Origin: UBA10365 sp041441915
GTDB lineage: Bacteria; Pseudomonadota; Alphaproteobacteria; Rhodobacterales; Rhodobacteraceae
Length of the DNA: 64,000 bases
Direction: 5' to 3'
NCBI GenBank assembly: GCA_041441915.1
Contig: JASDRS010000001.1
Coordinates: 1 to 64,000, forward strand
A program made the position numbers and the translations under genes. Positions 17,503-26,368 of the stretch are shown here, piece by piece; positions within the stretch are counted from its first letter, which is position 1, and every line of letters begins with the position of its first letter. The notes under the pieces are model-generated. The model was not told the DNA's origin. It searched no databases and saw only the letters and a program-made list of their open reading frames with translations.

Positions 17503-17886
17503 TTACGCGTCAGCGCCATCAAGGGCTTTATAATTTGTATCCTCCGAAATCCGGGCAGATTTGCCACGGCGATCACGCAAATAATACAATTTCGCGCGGC
17601 GTACGCGGCCACGGCGCACAACTTCGATCGAATCGACGTTGGTTGAGTAAAGCGGGAATACACGTTCAACGCCTTCGCCGAACGAAATTTTACGAACGGT
17701 GAACGTTGCCGAAATCGTGGCCCCACCTTTGCGGCCAATGACTACACCCTCATAGGCCTGCACACGAGAGCGCGTACCCTCAGTCACTTTATAGCCCACA
17801 CGCACAGTGTCACCCGCCTTGAAGTCTGGAATAATTTTACCAAGGGAAGCGATTTGCTCCACCTCAAGTTGTGCGATTAGGTTCAT
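17503..17886 (-). CDS. rplS: 50S ribosomal protein L19
   Basis: Large-subunit protein L19, 127 residues, at the 30S-50S interface. Family blocks visible are FKAGDTVRVGYKVTEG, RVQAYEGVVIGRKGG, SFGEGVERVFPLYS and RRAKLYYLRDRRGKSARI. The C-terminal extension after the last block is typical of Alphaproteobacteria. It lies 49 bases downstream of trmD, in the standard rpsP-rimM-trmD-rplS order. Confidence 0.97.
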   Translation of the reverse strand: MNLIAQLEVEQIASLGKIIPDFKAGDTVRVGYKVTEGTRSRVQAYEGVVIGRKGGATISATFTVRKISFGEGVERVFPLYSTNVDSIEVVRRGRVRRAKLYYLRDRRGKSARISEDTNYKALDGADA

Positions 17887-17935
17887 CGCTAAGTCCTTTC
17901 AATTGCTCAGGGTTTTTTCCCAAAGTGATGCAGCC

Positions 17936-18793
17936 CTATTGCTCTTGGTCTTCTATCGGATCCCCACCTTGCAACGCAAGATAAGCCCGCCAGAGATCAG
18001 GCCTACGTTCTTTTGTTAGCCTCTCGGCCATGTCCCGCCGCCAGTCGGCTATATGCGCATGATGACCCGATAGAAGCGTTTCGGGGATCACGCGGTCCTT
18101 CCAAACGAGGGGCCGTGTGTATTGTGGAAACTCAAGCAACCCCGACGAAAAGCTTTCTTCATCAGCAGACAAGTGATTCCCAATTACGCGCGGTATAAGG
18201 CGCACAGTCGCATCAATCAAGGCTTGTGCTGCAATCTCACCACCAGTTAGGATGAAATCGCCTAAACTGACCTCCTGCAATGCATATTCATCCAAAACCC
18301 GTTGGTCTACGCCTTCAAATCGGCCGCATAGTAACGTCAGACCATCAGCATGCGCCCAGTTTTGGGCCATAGCCTGATTGAAGGGCTTTCCACGCGGGGA
18401 AAGATATATCACGGGCCATTTTTCCTGATCTTTTGTCGTGCCGACAGCAGCCTCATCTAACGCAGCCCCGACGACATCGGGGCGCAACACCATGCCGGCA
18501 CCGCCACCTGCGGGTGTGTCATCAAAATTGCGATGCTTACCTTCGCCAAAGAGGCGCAAATCTATGGTTTCCAGTGCCCAGAGACCAGTTTCAAGTGCCT
18601 TACCCGTCAGGCTTAAGCCCAATGTTCCGGGGAAAGCGTCAGGAAATAGCGTGATGACCTTAACCAGCCACGCGCCTTTGACGCGCAGGTCAGCCATCAG
18701 TTCGCGTGGCCGCGGGTTAGCCGCAATTGAAAGGCGCCCATGCGATCTCAGGCCTGATGAGGTGCTGGCTGGATCATCGGCCTTAACCGTCAT
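17936..18793 (-). CDS. trmD: tRNA (guanine37-N1)-methyltransferase TrmD
   Basis: SPOUT-class methyltransferase that makes m1G37 in tRNAs reading CNN codons, preventing +1 frameshifts; about 285 residues. The trefoil knot that binds S-adenosylmethionine includes LLCGRFEGVDQRVL and SLGDFILTGGE, and TPAGGGAGMVLRPDV is the N-domain signature. The first about 45 residues are a low-similarity extension also seen in relatives. The start could be 18793, 18799 or 18820; I chose 18793. It overlaps the end of rimM by 11 bases. Confidence 0.95.
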   Translation of the reverse strand: MTVKADDPASTSSGLRSHGRLSIAANPRPRELMADLRVKGAWLVKVITLFPDAFPGTLGLSLTGKALETGLWALETIDLRLFGEGKHRNFDDTPAGGGAGMVLRPDVVGAALDEAAVGTTKDQEKWPVIYLSPRGKPFNQAMAQNWAHADGLTLLCGRFEGVDQRVLDEYALQEVSLGDFILTGGEIAAQALIDATVRLIPRVIGNHLSADEESFSSGLLEFPQYTRPLVWKDRVIPETLLSGHHAHIADWRRDMAERLTKERRPDLWRAYLALQGGDPIEDQEQ

Positions 18794-19304
18794 GATCATC
18801 GGGCTCTTGAGGCAGATCAACGATCATCACGCCGGCTTTTAGATCAACCAACGGCACGGCAGCCTTGGTAAAGGACACCAAAAGACTATCTTTGAGCCCT
18901 GATCCAGTAATTTCAACCAAGTCTCCAGCACCGTGGTTATGCACTGCATTAACCTGGCCCAAGACCAGACCTCCTGTGTCTTGCACGCGGAGACTTATCA
19001 GGTCAGCATGGTAGAATTCATCATCAGGAAGATTTGGCAAACGGTCGCGTTTGGCAAAAAGTGCAAGCCCCCGCAAGCTATCGGCCTCTTCTTTGGAGGC
19101 GATACCAGTAAGGCGCGCGGAAAGCCCGCCCGCAATAGATCCAATCAAATTAATTGAAAAGGTACACGAGCCATCTTCATTGTAAAGCTGACCATAGCTG
19201 GCAATGGCTTGAGCCTCAACGCAAAAGGATTTAATGCGCACGTCGCCGCGCACACCGAACGAACCAGCTATAGCGCCAACGCAGATCAGATCAGATTTGT
19301 TCAT
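18783..19304 (-). CDS. rimM: Ribosome maturation factor RimM
   Basis: 16S rRNA processing factor that binds S19 during 30S maturation, 173 residues. The N-terminal RimM domain begins ICVGAIAGSFGVRGDVRIKSF, and the PRC-barrel follows at DDEFYHADLISLRVQD and GAGDLVEI. The start at 19304 (MNKSDL) fits the family; the 10 residues upstream to 19334 overlap a terminator-like hairpin. Sits between rpsP and trmD in the conserved order. Confidence 0.94.
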   Translation of the reverse strand: MNKSDLICVGAIAGSFGVRGDVRIKSFCVEAQAIASYGQLYNEDGSCTFSINLIGSIAGGLSARLTGIASKEEADSLRGLALFAKRDRLPNLPDDEFYHADLISLRVQDTGGLVLGQVNAVHNHGAGDLVEITGSGLKDSLLVSFTKAAVPLVDLKAGVMIVDLPQEPDDHDG

Positions 19305-19321
19305 GATCACCCCAAATAAAA

Positions 19322-19348
19322 GGCAGCCCCCCAAAAGGGAGCTGCTTA
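19322..19348 (-). terminator. Terminator-like hairpin after rpsP
   Basis: On the minus strand, GCAGCTCCC pairs with GGGGGCTGC around a short T-rich loop, followed by CTTTTATTT. This lies 8 bases after the rpsP stop and before rimM, so it may cut transcription after the abundant S16 message while letting part continue into rimM-trmD. Confidence 0.6.
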
Positions 19349-19355
19349 GGATTGA

Positions 19356-19953
19356 TTACTTTTCTGCCGTTTCAACTGCAGCTTCANNNNNNNNNNNNNN
19401 NNNNNNNNNNNNNNNNNNNNNNNNNNNNNNNNNNNNNNNNNNNNNNNNNNNNNNNNNNNNNNNNNNNNNNNNNNNNNNNNNNNNNNGCTACGGTTTCAAC
19501 TGCAGCTTCAGCTACGGTTTCAACTGCAGCTTCAGCTACGGTTTCAACTGCAGCTTCAGCTACGGCCGGCTCTACAGCAACAACTGGTGCAGCGGGCTCT
19601 ACAACAACAACGGGTGCAGCGTCACGAGTCGCTTTTTTTGCTGTCAAGTCAGCCATACGTTTTCCAGGAACCGCAGCTTTCGGATTATTACGAACGGTTT
19701 TAGGCAAAGCGCCTGCAGCTTCCAAGAAGCGTGCAACGCGGTCTGTAGGCTGAGCGCCCTGGCTCAACCAATATGTTACACGGTCCATATCCATTTTGAC
19801 GCGATCTTCGCTACCTTTGGCCAACAGTGGGTTATATGTACCCAATTTCTCCAAAAACCGCCCATCACGTGGCATACGACTGTCTGATGCCACGATCGAA
19901 TAGAAGGGGCGCTTTTTGCTGCCGCCACGGGCCAAACGGATTTTCATAGACAT
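19356..19953 (-). CDS. rpsP: 30S ribosomal protein S16 with repeat tail (spans an assembly gap)
   Basis: Small-subunit protein S16. The first 80 residues are canonical (MSMKIRLARGG, DSRMPRDGRFLEKLGTYNPL, DRVTYWLSQGAQPTDRV). They are followed by an Ala/Glu/Val-rich tail in which the octapeptide AEAAVETV recurs at least three times before 100 Ns. After the Ns one further partial unit reads EAAVETAEK and then stops with TAA at 19356-19358. Taking the Ns literally puts the frame off by one and creates a false TGA at 19384; a gap of whole 24-base units restores the frame. True tail length is unknown. Confidence 0.9.
19369..19558 (-). repeat. 24-bp in-frame tandem repeat in rpsP
   Basis: Three perfect 24-base copies occupy 19487-19510, 19511-19534 and 19535-19558; 18 bases of a further copy (19369-19386) lie on the other side of the N run. 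Each unit encodes AEAAVETV on the minus strand. Both gap edges fall exactly on unit boundaries. Confidence 0.95.
19387..19486. other. Assembly gap of 100 Ns
   Basis: Exactly 100 N bases, a conventional unknown-length placeholder. It lies inside the rpsP tandem repeat, which explains why the assembler stopped here. Confidence 0.98.
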
Positions 19954-19987
19954 GGTATTCTCCTAGGTTTGTTTACCGCATATGCGG

Positions 19988-20284
19988 TTACTTTTGTAAA
20001 ATTTCGTGATGCCTGATCACCTCACTTATGATGAAATTCAGGAATTTCTTGGCAAATTCGGGGTCAAGGTCGGCATCGGCGGCCAAACGTGACAGTCGTT
20101 CGATTTGGAGCGCTTCGCGCTCAGGGTCAGAGGGTGACAATTCATGCGCGGCTTTCAACTGGCCCACGGCTTGAGTTTGCTTGAACCTTTCGGCCAAAGT
20201 ATAAACCAAAATTGCATCCAAACGATCGATCGACGCGCGATGAGATTTCAGCAGTTCTGCGGCAACAAAGCTTGCGTGCGTCAT
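19988..20284 (-). CDS. Chorismate mutase (AroQ type)
   Basis: A 98-residue AroQ-class chorismate mutase, converting chorismate to prephenate for phenylalanine and tyrosine. The helical fold is recognisable from LKSHRASIDRLDAILVYTLAERF (its Arg, Asp and Arg line the active site), the Lys in QAVGQLKAAHEL, and the C-terminal helix. It is a free-standing mutase rather than a P-protein fusion. Its ATG overlaps the ffh stop by four bases, and rpsP follows 34 bases later. Confidence 0.9.
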   Translation of the reverse strand: MTHASFVAAELLKSHRASIDRLDAILVYTLAERFKQTQAVGQLKAAHELSPSDPEREALQIERLSRLAADADLDPEFAKKFLNFIISEVIRHHEILQK

Positions 20285-21801
20285 TTCTTTTTCCCAAAAC
20301 CAAAGCCCGAGAGGCCCGTAGGCAGATTAAAGCCGCCACCAAGTCCTGGCAGACCACCTGCGTCACGAACGCCTGAGCCCCCAAAAGACTGACCTTGCAG
20401 CTGTTTTGCAGCCTCAGCCATGGCTTTTGGGTCAATTCCAGCAGGCGCAGGCGCCGAGCCGCCGCCCATCATCTGTTTCATCGCAGCTTTCATCATGCCG
20501 CCCTTGCCCATCTTTTTCATCGTATCAGCCATTTGCCGGTGCTGTTTTAAAAGGCGGTTCAGCTCCGACACTTCAAGCCCAGCGCCCGTGGCCACGCGTT
20601 TCTTGCGGGAAGCCGCCATCAGATCCGGATTGGCACGTTCTTTTTTCGTCATCGAGTTTATCAACGCAATCTGACGGCGGAGCATCTTGTCATCAACACC
20701 CGAAGCTTCGGCCGCCTTTTGCATTTTTCCCATGCCAGGCAACATGCCCATCATGCCTTGCATGCCACCCATAGTGAGCATTTGATTCAACTGCATTTTC
20801 AGGTCGTTCATGTTGAACAAACCCTTTTGCAAACGCTTCATCATGCGTTCAGCTTGATCCGCCTCGAAGGTTTCTTGTGCTTTTTCAACCAAGGCAACAA
20901 TGTCGCCCATACCCAAAATACGACCAGCAACGCGTTCGGGTTCAAACGTTTCCAGCGCATCAAGCTTTTCGCCCATGCCAACAAAGCGAATGGGCTTACC
21001 TGTGACCGCGCGCATGGAAAGGGCCGCACCCCCTCGGCCGTCGCCATCCATCCGTGTGAGCACAACACCCGTAATACCTATTTTGCTATCAAATTCTGAC
21101 GCCACATTCACTGCATCTTGGCCAGTCAGGCCATCCACCACCAAAAGCGTTTCGCGCGGTTTGGCAATATTGCGCACAGCTTGCACTTCAGCCATCAGTT
21201 CAGCGTCAATATGGTTGCGCCCAGCAGTGTCGAGCATAACTACATCATAGCCGCCCATAGCCGCTTGAGTTTTGGCGCGTTTGGCGATTTGGATGGCACT
21301 TTCGCCTTTGACGATGGGCAAGGTATCAACGCTAATTTGGCGGCCGAGTATCGCCAACTGCTCCATCGCGGCAGGGCGGTTGGTATCAAGCGACGCCATC
21401 AAAATCCGTTTACTTTGCTTTTCCGTAAGCCGTTTGGCTAATTTTCCCGTGGTTGTGGTTTTACCCGAACCTTGCAAACCCACCATCAAAATGGTGGTAG
21501 GCGGATTGTCGATTTTCAGCGCTTCGATCGGACCATCGCCTGCCAAAACCTGCACCAATTGGTCATGCACAATTTTGACAACTTGCTGACCTGGGGTCAC
21601 CGATTTGGTCACGGACTGGCCGGTTGCCGCCTCTTGCACGCGGACAACAAAATCGTGCGCCACATCTAAGGAAACATCGGCCTCAAGCAAAGCCACACGC
21701 ACTTCGCGCAAAGCGGTTGCCACATCGGCATCAGAAAGGGCACCCTGTTTAGTCAGGCGATCAAACACACCACCAAGGCGTTGCGACAGGTTTTCAAACA
21801 C
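20281..21801 (-). CDS. ffh: Signal recognition particle protein Ffh
   Basis: SRP54 GTPase, 506 residues, targeting nascent membrane proteins to FtsY and SecYEG. The N domain is followed by the G domain with G1 GLQGSGKTTTTGKLA, G3 DTAGRNHID and G4 TRMDGDGRGGAAL. The M domain is methionine-rich (MLTMGGMQGMMGMLPGMGKM) and binds 4.5S RNA and signal sequences. A glycine-rich C terminus follows. Upstream gene of the chorismate mutase-rpsP run. Confidence 0.97.
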   Translation of the reverse strand: MFENLSQRLGGVFDRLTKQGALSDADVATALREVRVALLEADVSLDVAHDFVVRVQEAATGQSVTKSVTPGQQVVKIVHDQLVQVLAGDGPIEALKIDNPPTTILMVGLQGSGKTTTTGKLAKRLTEKQSKRILMASLDTNRPAAMEQLAILGRQISVDTLPIVKGESAIQIAKRAKTQAAMGGYDVVMLDTAGRNHIDAELMAEVQAVRNIAKPRETLLVVDGLTGQDAVNVASEFDSKIGITGVVLTRMDGDGRGGAALSMRAVTGKPIRFVGMGEKLDALETFEPERVAGRILGMGDIVALVEKAQETFEADQAERMMKRLQKGLFNMNDLKMQLNQMLTMGGMQGMMGMLPGMGKMQKAAEASGVDDKMLRRQIALINSMTKKERANPDLMAASRKKRVATGAGLEVSELNRLLKQHRQMADTMKKMGKGGMMKAAMKQMMGGGSAPAPAGIDPKAMAEAAKQLQGQSFGGSGVRDAGGLPGLGGGFNLPTGLSGFGFGKKK

Positions 21802-22245
21802 GACAAGCCCCTTTCAGAACACGACCCAAGCCCAAAGAATGCAAGGCGACACCCGTGGGCGCAACGCGCTGACGGATGGCGATCCCCGCAAATGCAACGG
21901 GACCAGAAGAACATACTTCCAGAATTCTTTCGATCTAGGCCTTTATGCACCGAGAGTCAAGACTGCCCACTCCTACACAAAAGTTCTCGACCCTGCCACT
22001 AACAGGATTAGCTAATGCTTGAGTAGGACATAAACAGACAATTAGACCTTTGGACAAGCTCAGTTCTGGCCTTTATAGAATGGCAAGGGCGCCGTTTTGT
22101 GAAATCTTAGCGTGCCTGGCACCAGGATCAAGTCGCCATATTGACGTGCTCACGTCTTATTATTGGCACCAAGCTTATTTGGCCTCAAGGCCGTCCGGCG
22201 TAATCTGGAAACCATTAATGATAGCATCTAATGAATTTTAGGAAA
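21802..22245. other. Intergenic region upstream of ffh
   Basis: About 440 bases between tRNA-Arg and ffh, with no recognisable gene on either strand. It contains a perfect palindrome GACGTG-CT-CACGTC at 22143-22156 followed by TTATTATT, of unknown role. The ffh promoter should lie here, but no clear -35/-10 pair stands out. Confidence 0.5.
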
Positions 22246-22322
22246 TGGTGCACCCGGAGCGATTCGAACGCCCGGCCCTCAGATTCGTAGTCTGATGCTC
22301 TATCCAGCTGAGCTACGGGTGC
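22246..22322 (-). tRNA. tRNA-Arg (anticodon ACG)
   Basis: A 77-base tRNA on the minus strand with CCA encoded. The acceptor stem pairs GCACCCG with CGGGTGC; the D arm is GCTCAGCTGGATAGAGC; the anticodon stem TCAGA/TCTGA encloses CTACGAA, giving anticodon ACG (inosine-modified, reading CGU, CGC and CGA). The T arm shows GTTCGAATC. All stems are intact. Confidence 0.95.
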
Positions 22323-22388
22323 ATTGGGGGGCGATGTAACGGGATAGGCGTCAATTAGCAAGTGCCAAAACGCCAAGTCCAACAATGA

Positions 22389-23801
22389 TTATGGACCGGT
22401 AGCCCCTTGGCGCGCTTTTGGCAGGCGTACAAGAAAGCTGGTGCCTGTTTCATCTGACCCCCGCAGCTCTAACGCTCCGCCATGGCCGCGCAACAATTCA
22501 GCGGCAATGGCCAATCCTAGCCCCATACCGCCTTGACGTACGCCACCTTGAAAAGCCTGAAACAGATTATCGCGGGCTCTTTGTGGCAAGCCTGGCCCCG
22601 TGTCTGTGATCATGACCGTCCATTCTTTTTTGCTTTCTTGAGCCGAAAAGACAACTTCTCGCGTGCCTAGGCTTGCTCGAAGGGCTTGCACGGCATTACG
22701 CAGCAGATTGGAAAGTACGCGGTGCAATTGATCAAGATCCGCGCTTATTATCAAATCAGGGCCGACGTCATTCACCACTGTTATGCCACTTTGATCCAAC
22801 ATCGCCTCGGACGCCACGACGTCACTGATCAGTGCGCGTAGGGCCACAGGTTGCATTAGCGCTGCGCGTTCTTGCGCGCGGCCAAAGGTTAAAGTCGCCT
22901 CACAAAGAGCAACGGCCCGCCCAATCGATGCCACAAGTTTAGGGGCCACCCCCACAACATTGGGGTTTAGACTGCCTTTTATGCGGTCTGTGAACAACTG
23001 GGCCGAAGTTAGAGTATTGCGCAGATCATGACTGATTTTTGCCACCGCAATGCCTAATTGGGCCAAGTGCTCTTGTTGGCGCAAAGCCCCCGTGACTTCG
23101 GTTTGCATGGCTTGCATCGCAGTTTCGGCTTCGAAAAATTCTTGTAAATCTGCATTGGGTATAATGGTGTTTCGGGCGTCTTCAGGGGCGTGGGCATAGG
23201 CTTGCATATGGCGGACCACTCGGCGAATGGGAGACACAATCAAGCGGCGCACTGCACCAAACAACAGGCCCGCCGTCACCACTGAGATTAGCGCAGAGAG
23301 CGCCAAAATGCGTGCCCCATATTCAATCAATGCATCGCGCAAAGGTGCCGTCGGCAGTGTAATTTCGATTAAAATGCCAGCATCATGCACAGGCGTGCCA
23401 ATCACCCGCACGATATTCTGGGTGTGAGTTAAAACCGCTATCACCGCATCTTTGATCAAAACAAGCTGGGTTGCATCGCGCAAATCATAGGTGGCCGAAA
23501 TCGGCTCAAGGATGGGGGACGAAAGCACAAGCTGCCGCATGTCGTCACGCCGCAGCACCACATTATAGACGCCCGCATTCGCCAAAAGCTCAGCCTCAAG
23601 CGTGGGTTCAATCATGCCTTCTTTATTCAATAGCGCAAGCGAAGCAATCTGAGCCTTTTCAAGCCGCAGCATCAAATAGCTTTCGCGAAACCGCGCGACT
23701 GATGGCACCAGGATCAAAACCTCAGCAATCATAACAAAACCTATGACCAACAGTAAAAGCCGGCCGGACAATGTTTGAAAGAAGGCTCCCCGATTGCGCA
23801 T
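22389..23801 (-). CDS. Sensor histidine kinase
   Basis: A 470-residue membrane histidine kinase. One N-terminal membrane helix (LLLLVIGFVMIAEVLILVPSV) and a second near residue 165-185 flank a periplasmic sensor of about 130 residues, followed by a HAMP-like linker. The phosphoacceptor is in VAKISHDLRNTLTSA. The ATPase domain has the N box (VLSNLLRNAVQAL), G1 (ITDTGPGLP) and G2 (GGMGLGLAIAAELL). No response regulator is encoded next to it, so its partner is elsewhere (orphan). It precedes no gene of obvious function before the tRNA; the signal is unknown. Confidence 0.9.
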   Translation of the reverse strand: MRNRGAFFQTLSGRLLLLVIGFVMIAEVLILVPSVARFRESYLMLRLEKAQIASLALLNKEGMIEPTLEAELLANAGVYNVVLRRDDMRQLVLSSPILEPISATYDLRDATQLVLIKDAVIAVLTHTQNIVRVIGTPVHDAGILIEITLPTAPLRDALIEYGARILALSALISVVTAGLLFGAVRRLIVSPIRRVVRHMQAYAHAPEDARNTIIPNADLQEFFEAETAMQAMQTEVTGALRQQEHLAQLGIAVAKISHDLRNTLTSAQLFTDRIKGSLNPNVVGVAPKLVASIGRAVALCEATLTFGRAQERAALMQPVALRALISDVVASEAMLDQSGITVVNDVGPDLIISADLDQLHRVLSNLLRNAVQALRASLGTREVVFSAQESKKEWTVMITDTGPGLPQRARDNLFQAFQGGVRQGGMGLGLAIAAELLRGHGGALELRGSDETGTSFLVRLPKARQGATGP

Positions 23802-23864
23802 TAAAGTTCCTTAAAGGCCCTTTCCAAAATCTAGACTGGCAAAGTGACCATTTTTGATGGTTCT

Positions 23865-25289
23865 TTACAGATAGCGCTGAACAAACAATACCCAATACCT
23901 GATCCAGGCATTACCAAAGAGTTTTGGCGAAAAATAGGTGCCGACGGCACGTTTTGATATTTCTGACAACGTCGGATAGGGAAACACTGCTCTCGCAAGA
24001 GCCGAAAGCTTGACACCTTCGGCCAAAACCAGCGCCCAAATGCTGATCAATTCGCCCGCATTAGGACCAGTGATGCCCACACCGATCGCGCGGCCTTTAT
24101 GGACAATTAACTTGATCAGACCTTGATCTTGTTTACCTTGAGTTTGAGCGCGGTCTGACAGAGCCAGGCTTTGGCTGATCACTGTGATCTTGTCGTGGTA
24201 TAGTAGGCGGGCTTGGGCTTCGGTCAAGCCCACTTGTGCCAGTTCGGGGTCACTATAGGTTACGCGCGGAATATGCTGCGTTTTTTGGCCCGCCCGCAAA
24301 CCAAAGAGCAAGCTACGCACCAAGACGCCTGCATGATAGCCTGCTACATGGGTAAATCGCAGCCCGTCTTGCAGCGCATCACCCATGGCATAGATGCGCT
24401 TGTTGGTGGTGCGCAGATCTGGCCCCGCGATAATACCATTTTTGCCAATCTTGACATCTGCAAGGTGCAAATTAAGCCCATCCACCTGCGCCACACGGCC
24501 TGCCGCAATCAAAACATGCGACCCTTTTATGGATACGCCCCCGGCAATGTCTAAGCGGATTTCTCCGTGAGCTTGCTCAATACTTTGGATCTTTTGCTCG
24601 GTGTAAAGTTCGACGCCCTCGCTCAATAAGGCGTTTTTTACATATGCGCTTAGCTCAGGATCATCGCGGCTCAAAAGCGGATCCGCATCAATCAGGCTCA
24701 CACGCACACCCAAGCGCCGATGCGCTTGGGCCATTTCTACGCCAACAGACCCTGCCCCAATTATTATTAAATGATCTGGCAAAATGGTGGGATTAAACAC
24801 AGTCTCATTGGTCAAAAAGGGAATAGTGCTGATCCCCGAAATAGGCGGCACAAACGCTCTAGCACCAGTAGCAATCACAAAGCGACGTGCGCTTATATTG
24901 TAAGGACCAGCTTCCAGCATTTTGGGCGAGACAAAGCGCCCCCAAGCACGAATGACAGTGACACCAAGAGCTTCAAACCGTTCTTGACTGTCATGTGGTG
25001 CAATTTTAGCGATCACTTCTGCAACATAGGCTTTAGCACGCGCCAGATCGACCTGCGGCCCATTGGGCACAACGACACCCATATTAGGATTTCCACGCGC
25101 TAGATGTGCTGCTTTCGCCGCGGCCAACAGCGCTTTTGACGGCACACACCCTGCATTAAGGCAATCACCACCCATCTTTCCCGATTCGACCAAGATCACT
25201 TTCACACCCAACTGCGCGGCACCCGCTGCCAAAGACAGCCCCCCAGGCCCCGCACCAATGATGCAAAGGTCTGCTTTTAATCGATGCAT
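23865..25289 (-). CDS. FAD-dependent disulfide oxidoreductase (LPD/MerA-like)
   Basis: A 474-residue class I pyridine nucleotide-disulfide oxidoreductase. The FAD-binding Rossmann motif IGAGPGGLSLA is near residue 10, the redox-active disulfide is in GGDCLNAGCVPSKAL, the NAD(P)-binding motif is IGAGSVGVEMA, and YAMGDAL closes the FAD site. The C-terminal dimerisation domain reads FPYPTLSE where dihydrolipoamide dehydrogenase has the catalytic AHPTLSE, so the general-base His is missing and it is unlikely to be the pyruvate dehydrogenase E3. Its start overlaps the stop of the VTT protein by one base, which suggests joint function. Confidence 0.88.
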   Translation of the reverse strand: MHRLKADLCIIGAGPGGLSLAAGAAQLGVKVILVESGKMGGDCLNAGCVPSKALLAAAKAAHLARGNPNMGVVVPNGPQVDLARAKAYVAEVIAKIAPHDSQERFEALGVTVIRAWGRFVSPKMLEAGPYNISARRFVIATGARAFVPPISGISTIPFLTNETVFNPTILPDHLIIIGAGSVGVEMAQAHRRLGVRVSLIDADPLLSRDDPELSAYVKNALLSEGVELYTEQKIQSIEQAHGEIRLDIAGGVSIKGSHVLIAAGRVAQVDGLNLHLADVKIGKNGIIAGPDLRTTNKRIYAMGDALQDGLRFTHVAGYHAGVLVRSLLFGLRAGQKTQHIPRVTYSDPELAQVGLTEAQARLLYHDKITVISQSLALSDRAQTQGKQDQGLIKLIVHKGRAIGVGITGPNAGELISIWALVLAEGVKLSALARAVFPYPTLSEISKRAVGTYFSPKLFGNAWIRYWVLFVQRYL

Positions 25290-26041
25290 TATTGAGTCCT
25301 TTTTTTTTGAAAAAACGACATCACAATCGGCAGCGCCGCCAAACTTGCCAAACCCAAAATAGGCATCAAAATATGTGGCGCAAATATAACTGAGAGATCA
25401 GGCCTATGTCCTGCAGCAAAGATCTGCGACAGGCCCGCCCCAATCGAGGTATAGACTACCGCACCTGGCAAGATCCCTAAGGCTGTCGAAATAGCAAAGC
25501 GGTGAAATTTCACGCCCACTATTGCAAGAATTAAATTGGTCAAAAAGAAGGGAACCGCTGGCACAAGGCGCACCATAAAAAGAACCGACCATTCATGTGT
25601 CAAAAGCTCGGCTTGCAACCGCGCAATCTGACCATCACCACTCGAAATCTTGTTTTTCAAACGCTCACCGAACCCAGTTCGCACCGCAAAAAAAAGCGCT
25701 ATCGCTCCTAAGCTTGCCGCAATGACATTCAAAAAAGTGCCCAGATATAAGCCAAACAGAAGTCCGCCAGTTAAACTCGCCACCATGGCACCAGGAAAAC
25801 TTAAGGCCACAATAAGACTATAGGCCAACACAAATAGGCAAATCGACAAAGTATAATGCGCCGCCTTAAAACCAATGAGACTTTGGTGGTGCCGTGCAAG
25901 CGAGTCTAAGCTGATCAAATCCCATAAATTATAAAACCCAAGCACAAAAATAATCCCAAGCCCACTAAAAAGCATTAAACGTACGGCCCTGCACGCTGTT
26001 TTTGCAGCCTTTGGCGATGCGGTTGCTTTGTAAGACGTCAT
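25289..26041 (-). CDS. TVP38/TMEM64-family (VTT domain) membrane protein
   Basis: A 250-residue membrane protein with a VTT/DedA-like domain. The core is FPGAMVASLTGGLLFGLYLGTFLNVIAASLGA, read by its key glycines, followed by RLVPAVPFFLTNLILAIVGV. Five or six hydrophobic segments are visible. The family is linked to lipid scrambling or undecaprenyl phosphate transport. I chose the start at 26041 (MTSYKATA, with GGAGACAGG directly upstream); a longer frame opens at 26167 with 42 residues lacking family resemblance. Co-transcribed with the downstream flavoprotein. Confidence 0.85.
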   Translation of the reverse strand: MTSYKATASPKAAKTACRAVRLMLFSGLGIIFVLGFYNLWDLISLDSLARHHQSLIGFKAAHYTLSICLFVLAYSLIVALSFPGAMVASLTGGLLFGLYLGTFLNVIAASLGAIALFFAVRTGFGERLKNKISSGDGQIARLQAELLTHEWSVLFMVRLVPAVPFFLTNLILAIVGVKFHRFAISTALGILPGAVVYTSIGAGLSQIFAAGHRPDLSVIFAPHILMPILGLASLAALPIVMSFFQKKRTQ

Positions 26042-26279
26042 CCTGTCTCCAGTCGTTACATCTTCATTTGGTGTGCAAGAAAATACGGCCGTTGCATAGC
26101 ATTTTTTGCCGCCATTACGCTCCAGTGATGCTTTGGAGGCAGGCAAACATTCAATCAAATCGCTCACTCCACCCCAGTTTTGGGTGTATTAGCCAACGGA
26201 ACCGCCAATAATTTTTCTGATAAGGTCAATGAATCCGCATAAAGAAATAGAAAATTTCTCAAAATAACCTCAGATGGAA

Positions 26280-26308
26280 TTGACTTAGATAAATTCTGCA
26301 CTTAAAGG
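26280..26308 (+). promoter_or_regulatory. Candidate promoter of rpmH-rnpA-yidD
   Basis: TTGACT, a 17-base spacer and TAAAGG lie about 60 bases upstream of the rpmH start codon. The -35 is good and the -10 is weak. Position is right for the L34 operon. Confidence 0.4.
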
Positions 26309-26368
26309 ACAACTCTTGATAAAAGCTGTCTTGGAGACTCCAAGGCTCAGACTGTGATGGAGATCGCG

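Noticed and set aside
17493..17738. Upstream extension of the rpmE frame
   Set aside because: It overlaps rplS on the same strand in another frame; L31 has its own ribosome site and start at 17492.
19369..19558. 24-bp repeat array as a possible CRISPR
   Set aside because: Copies are directly adjacent without spacers, lie in frame inside rpsP and encode a regular octapeptide.
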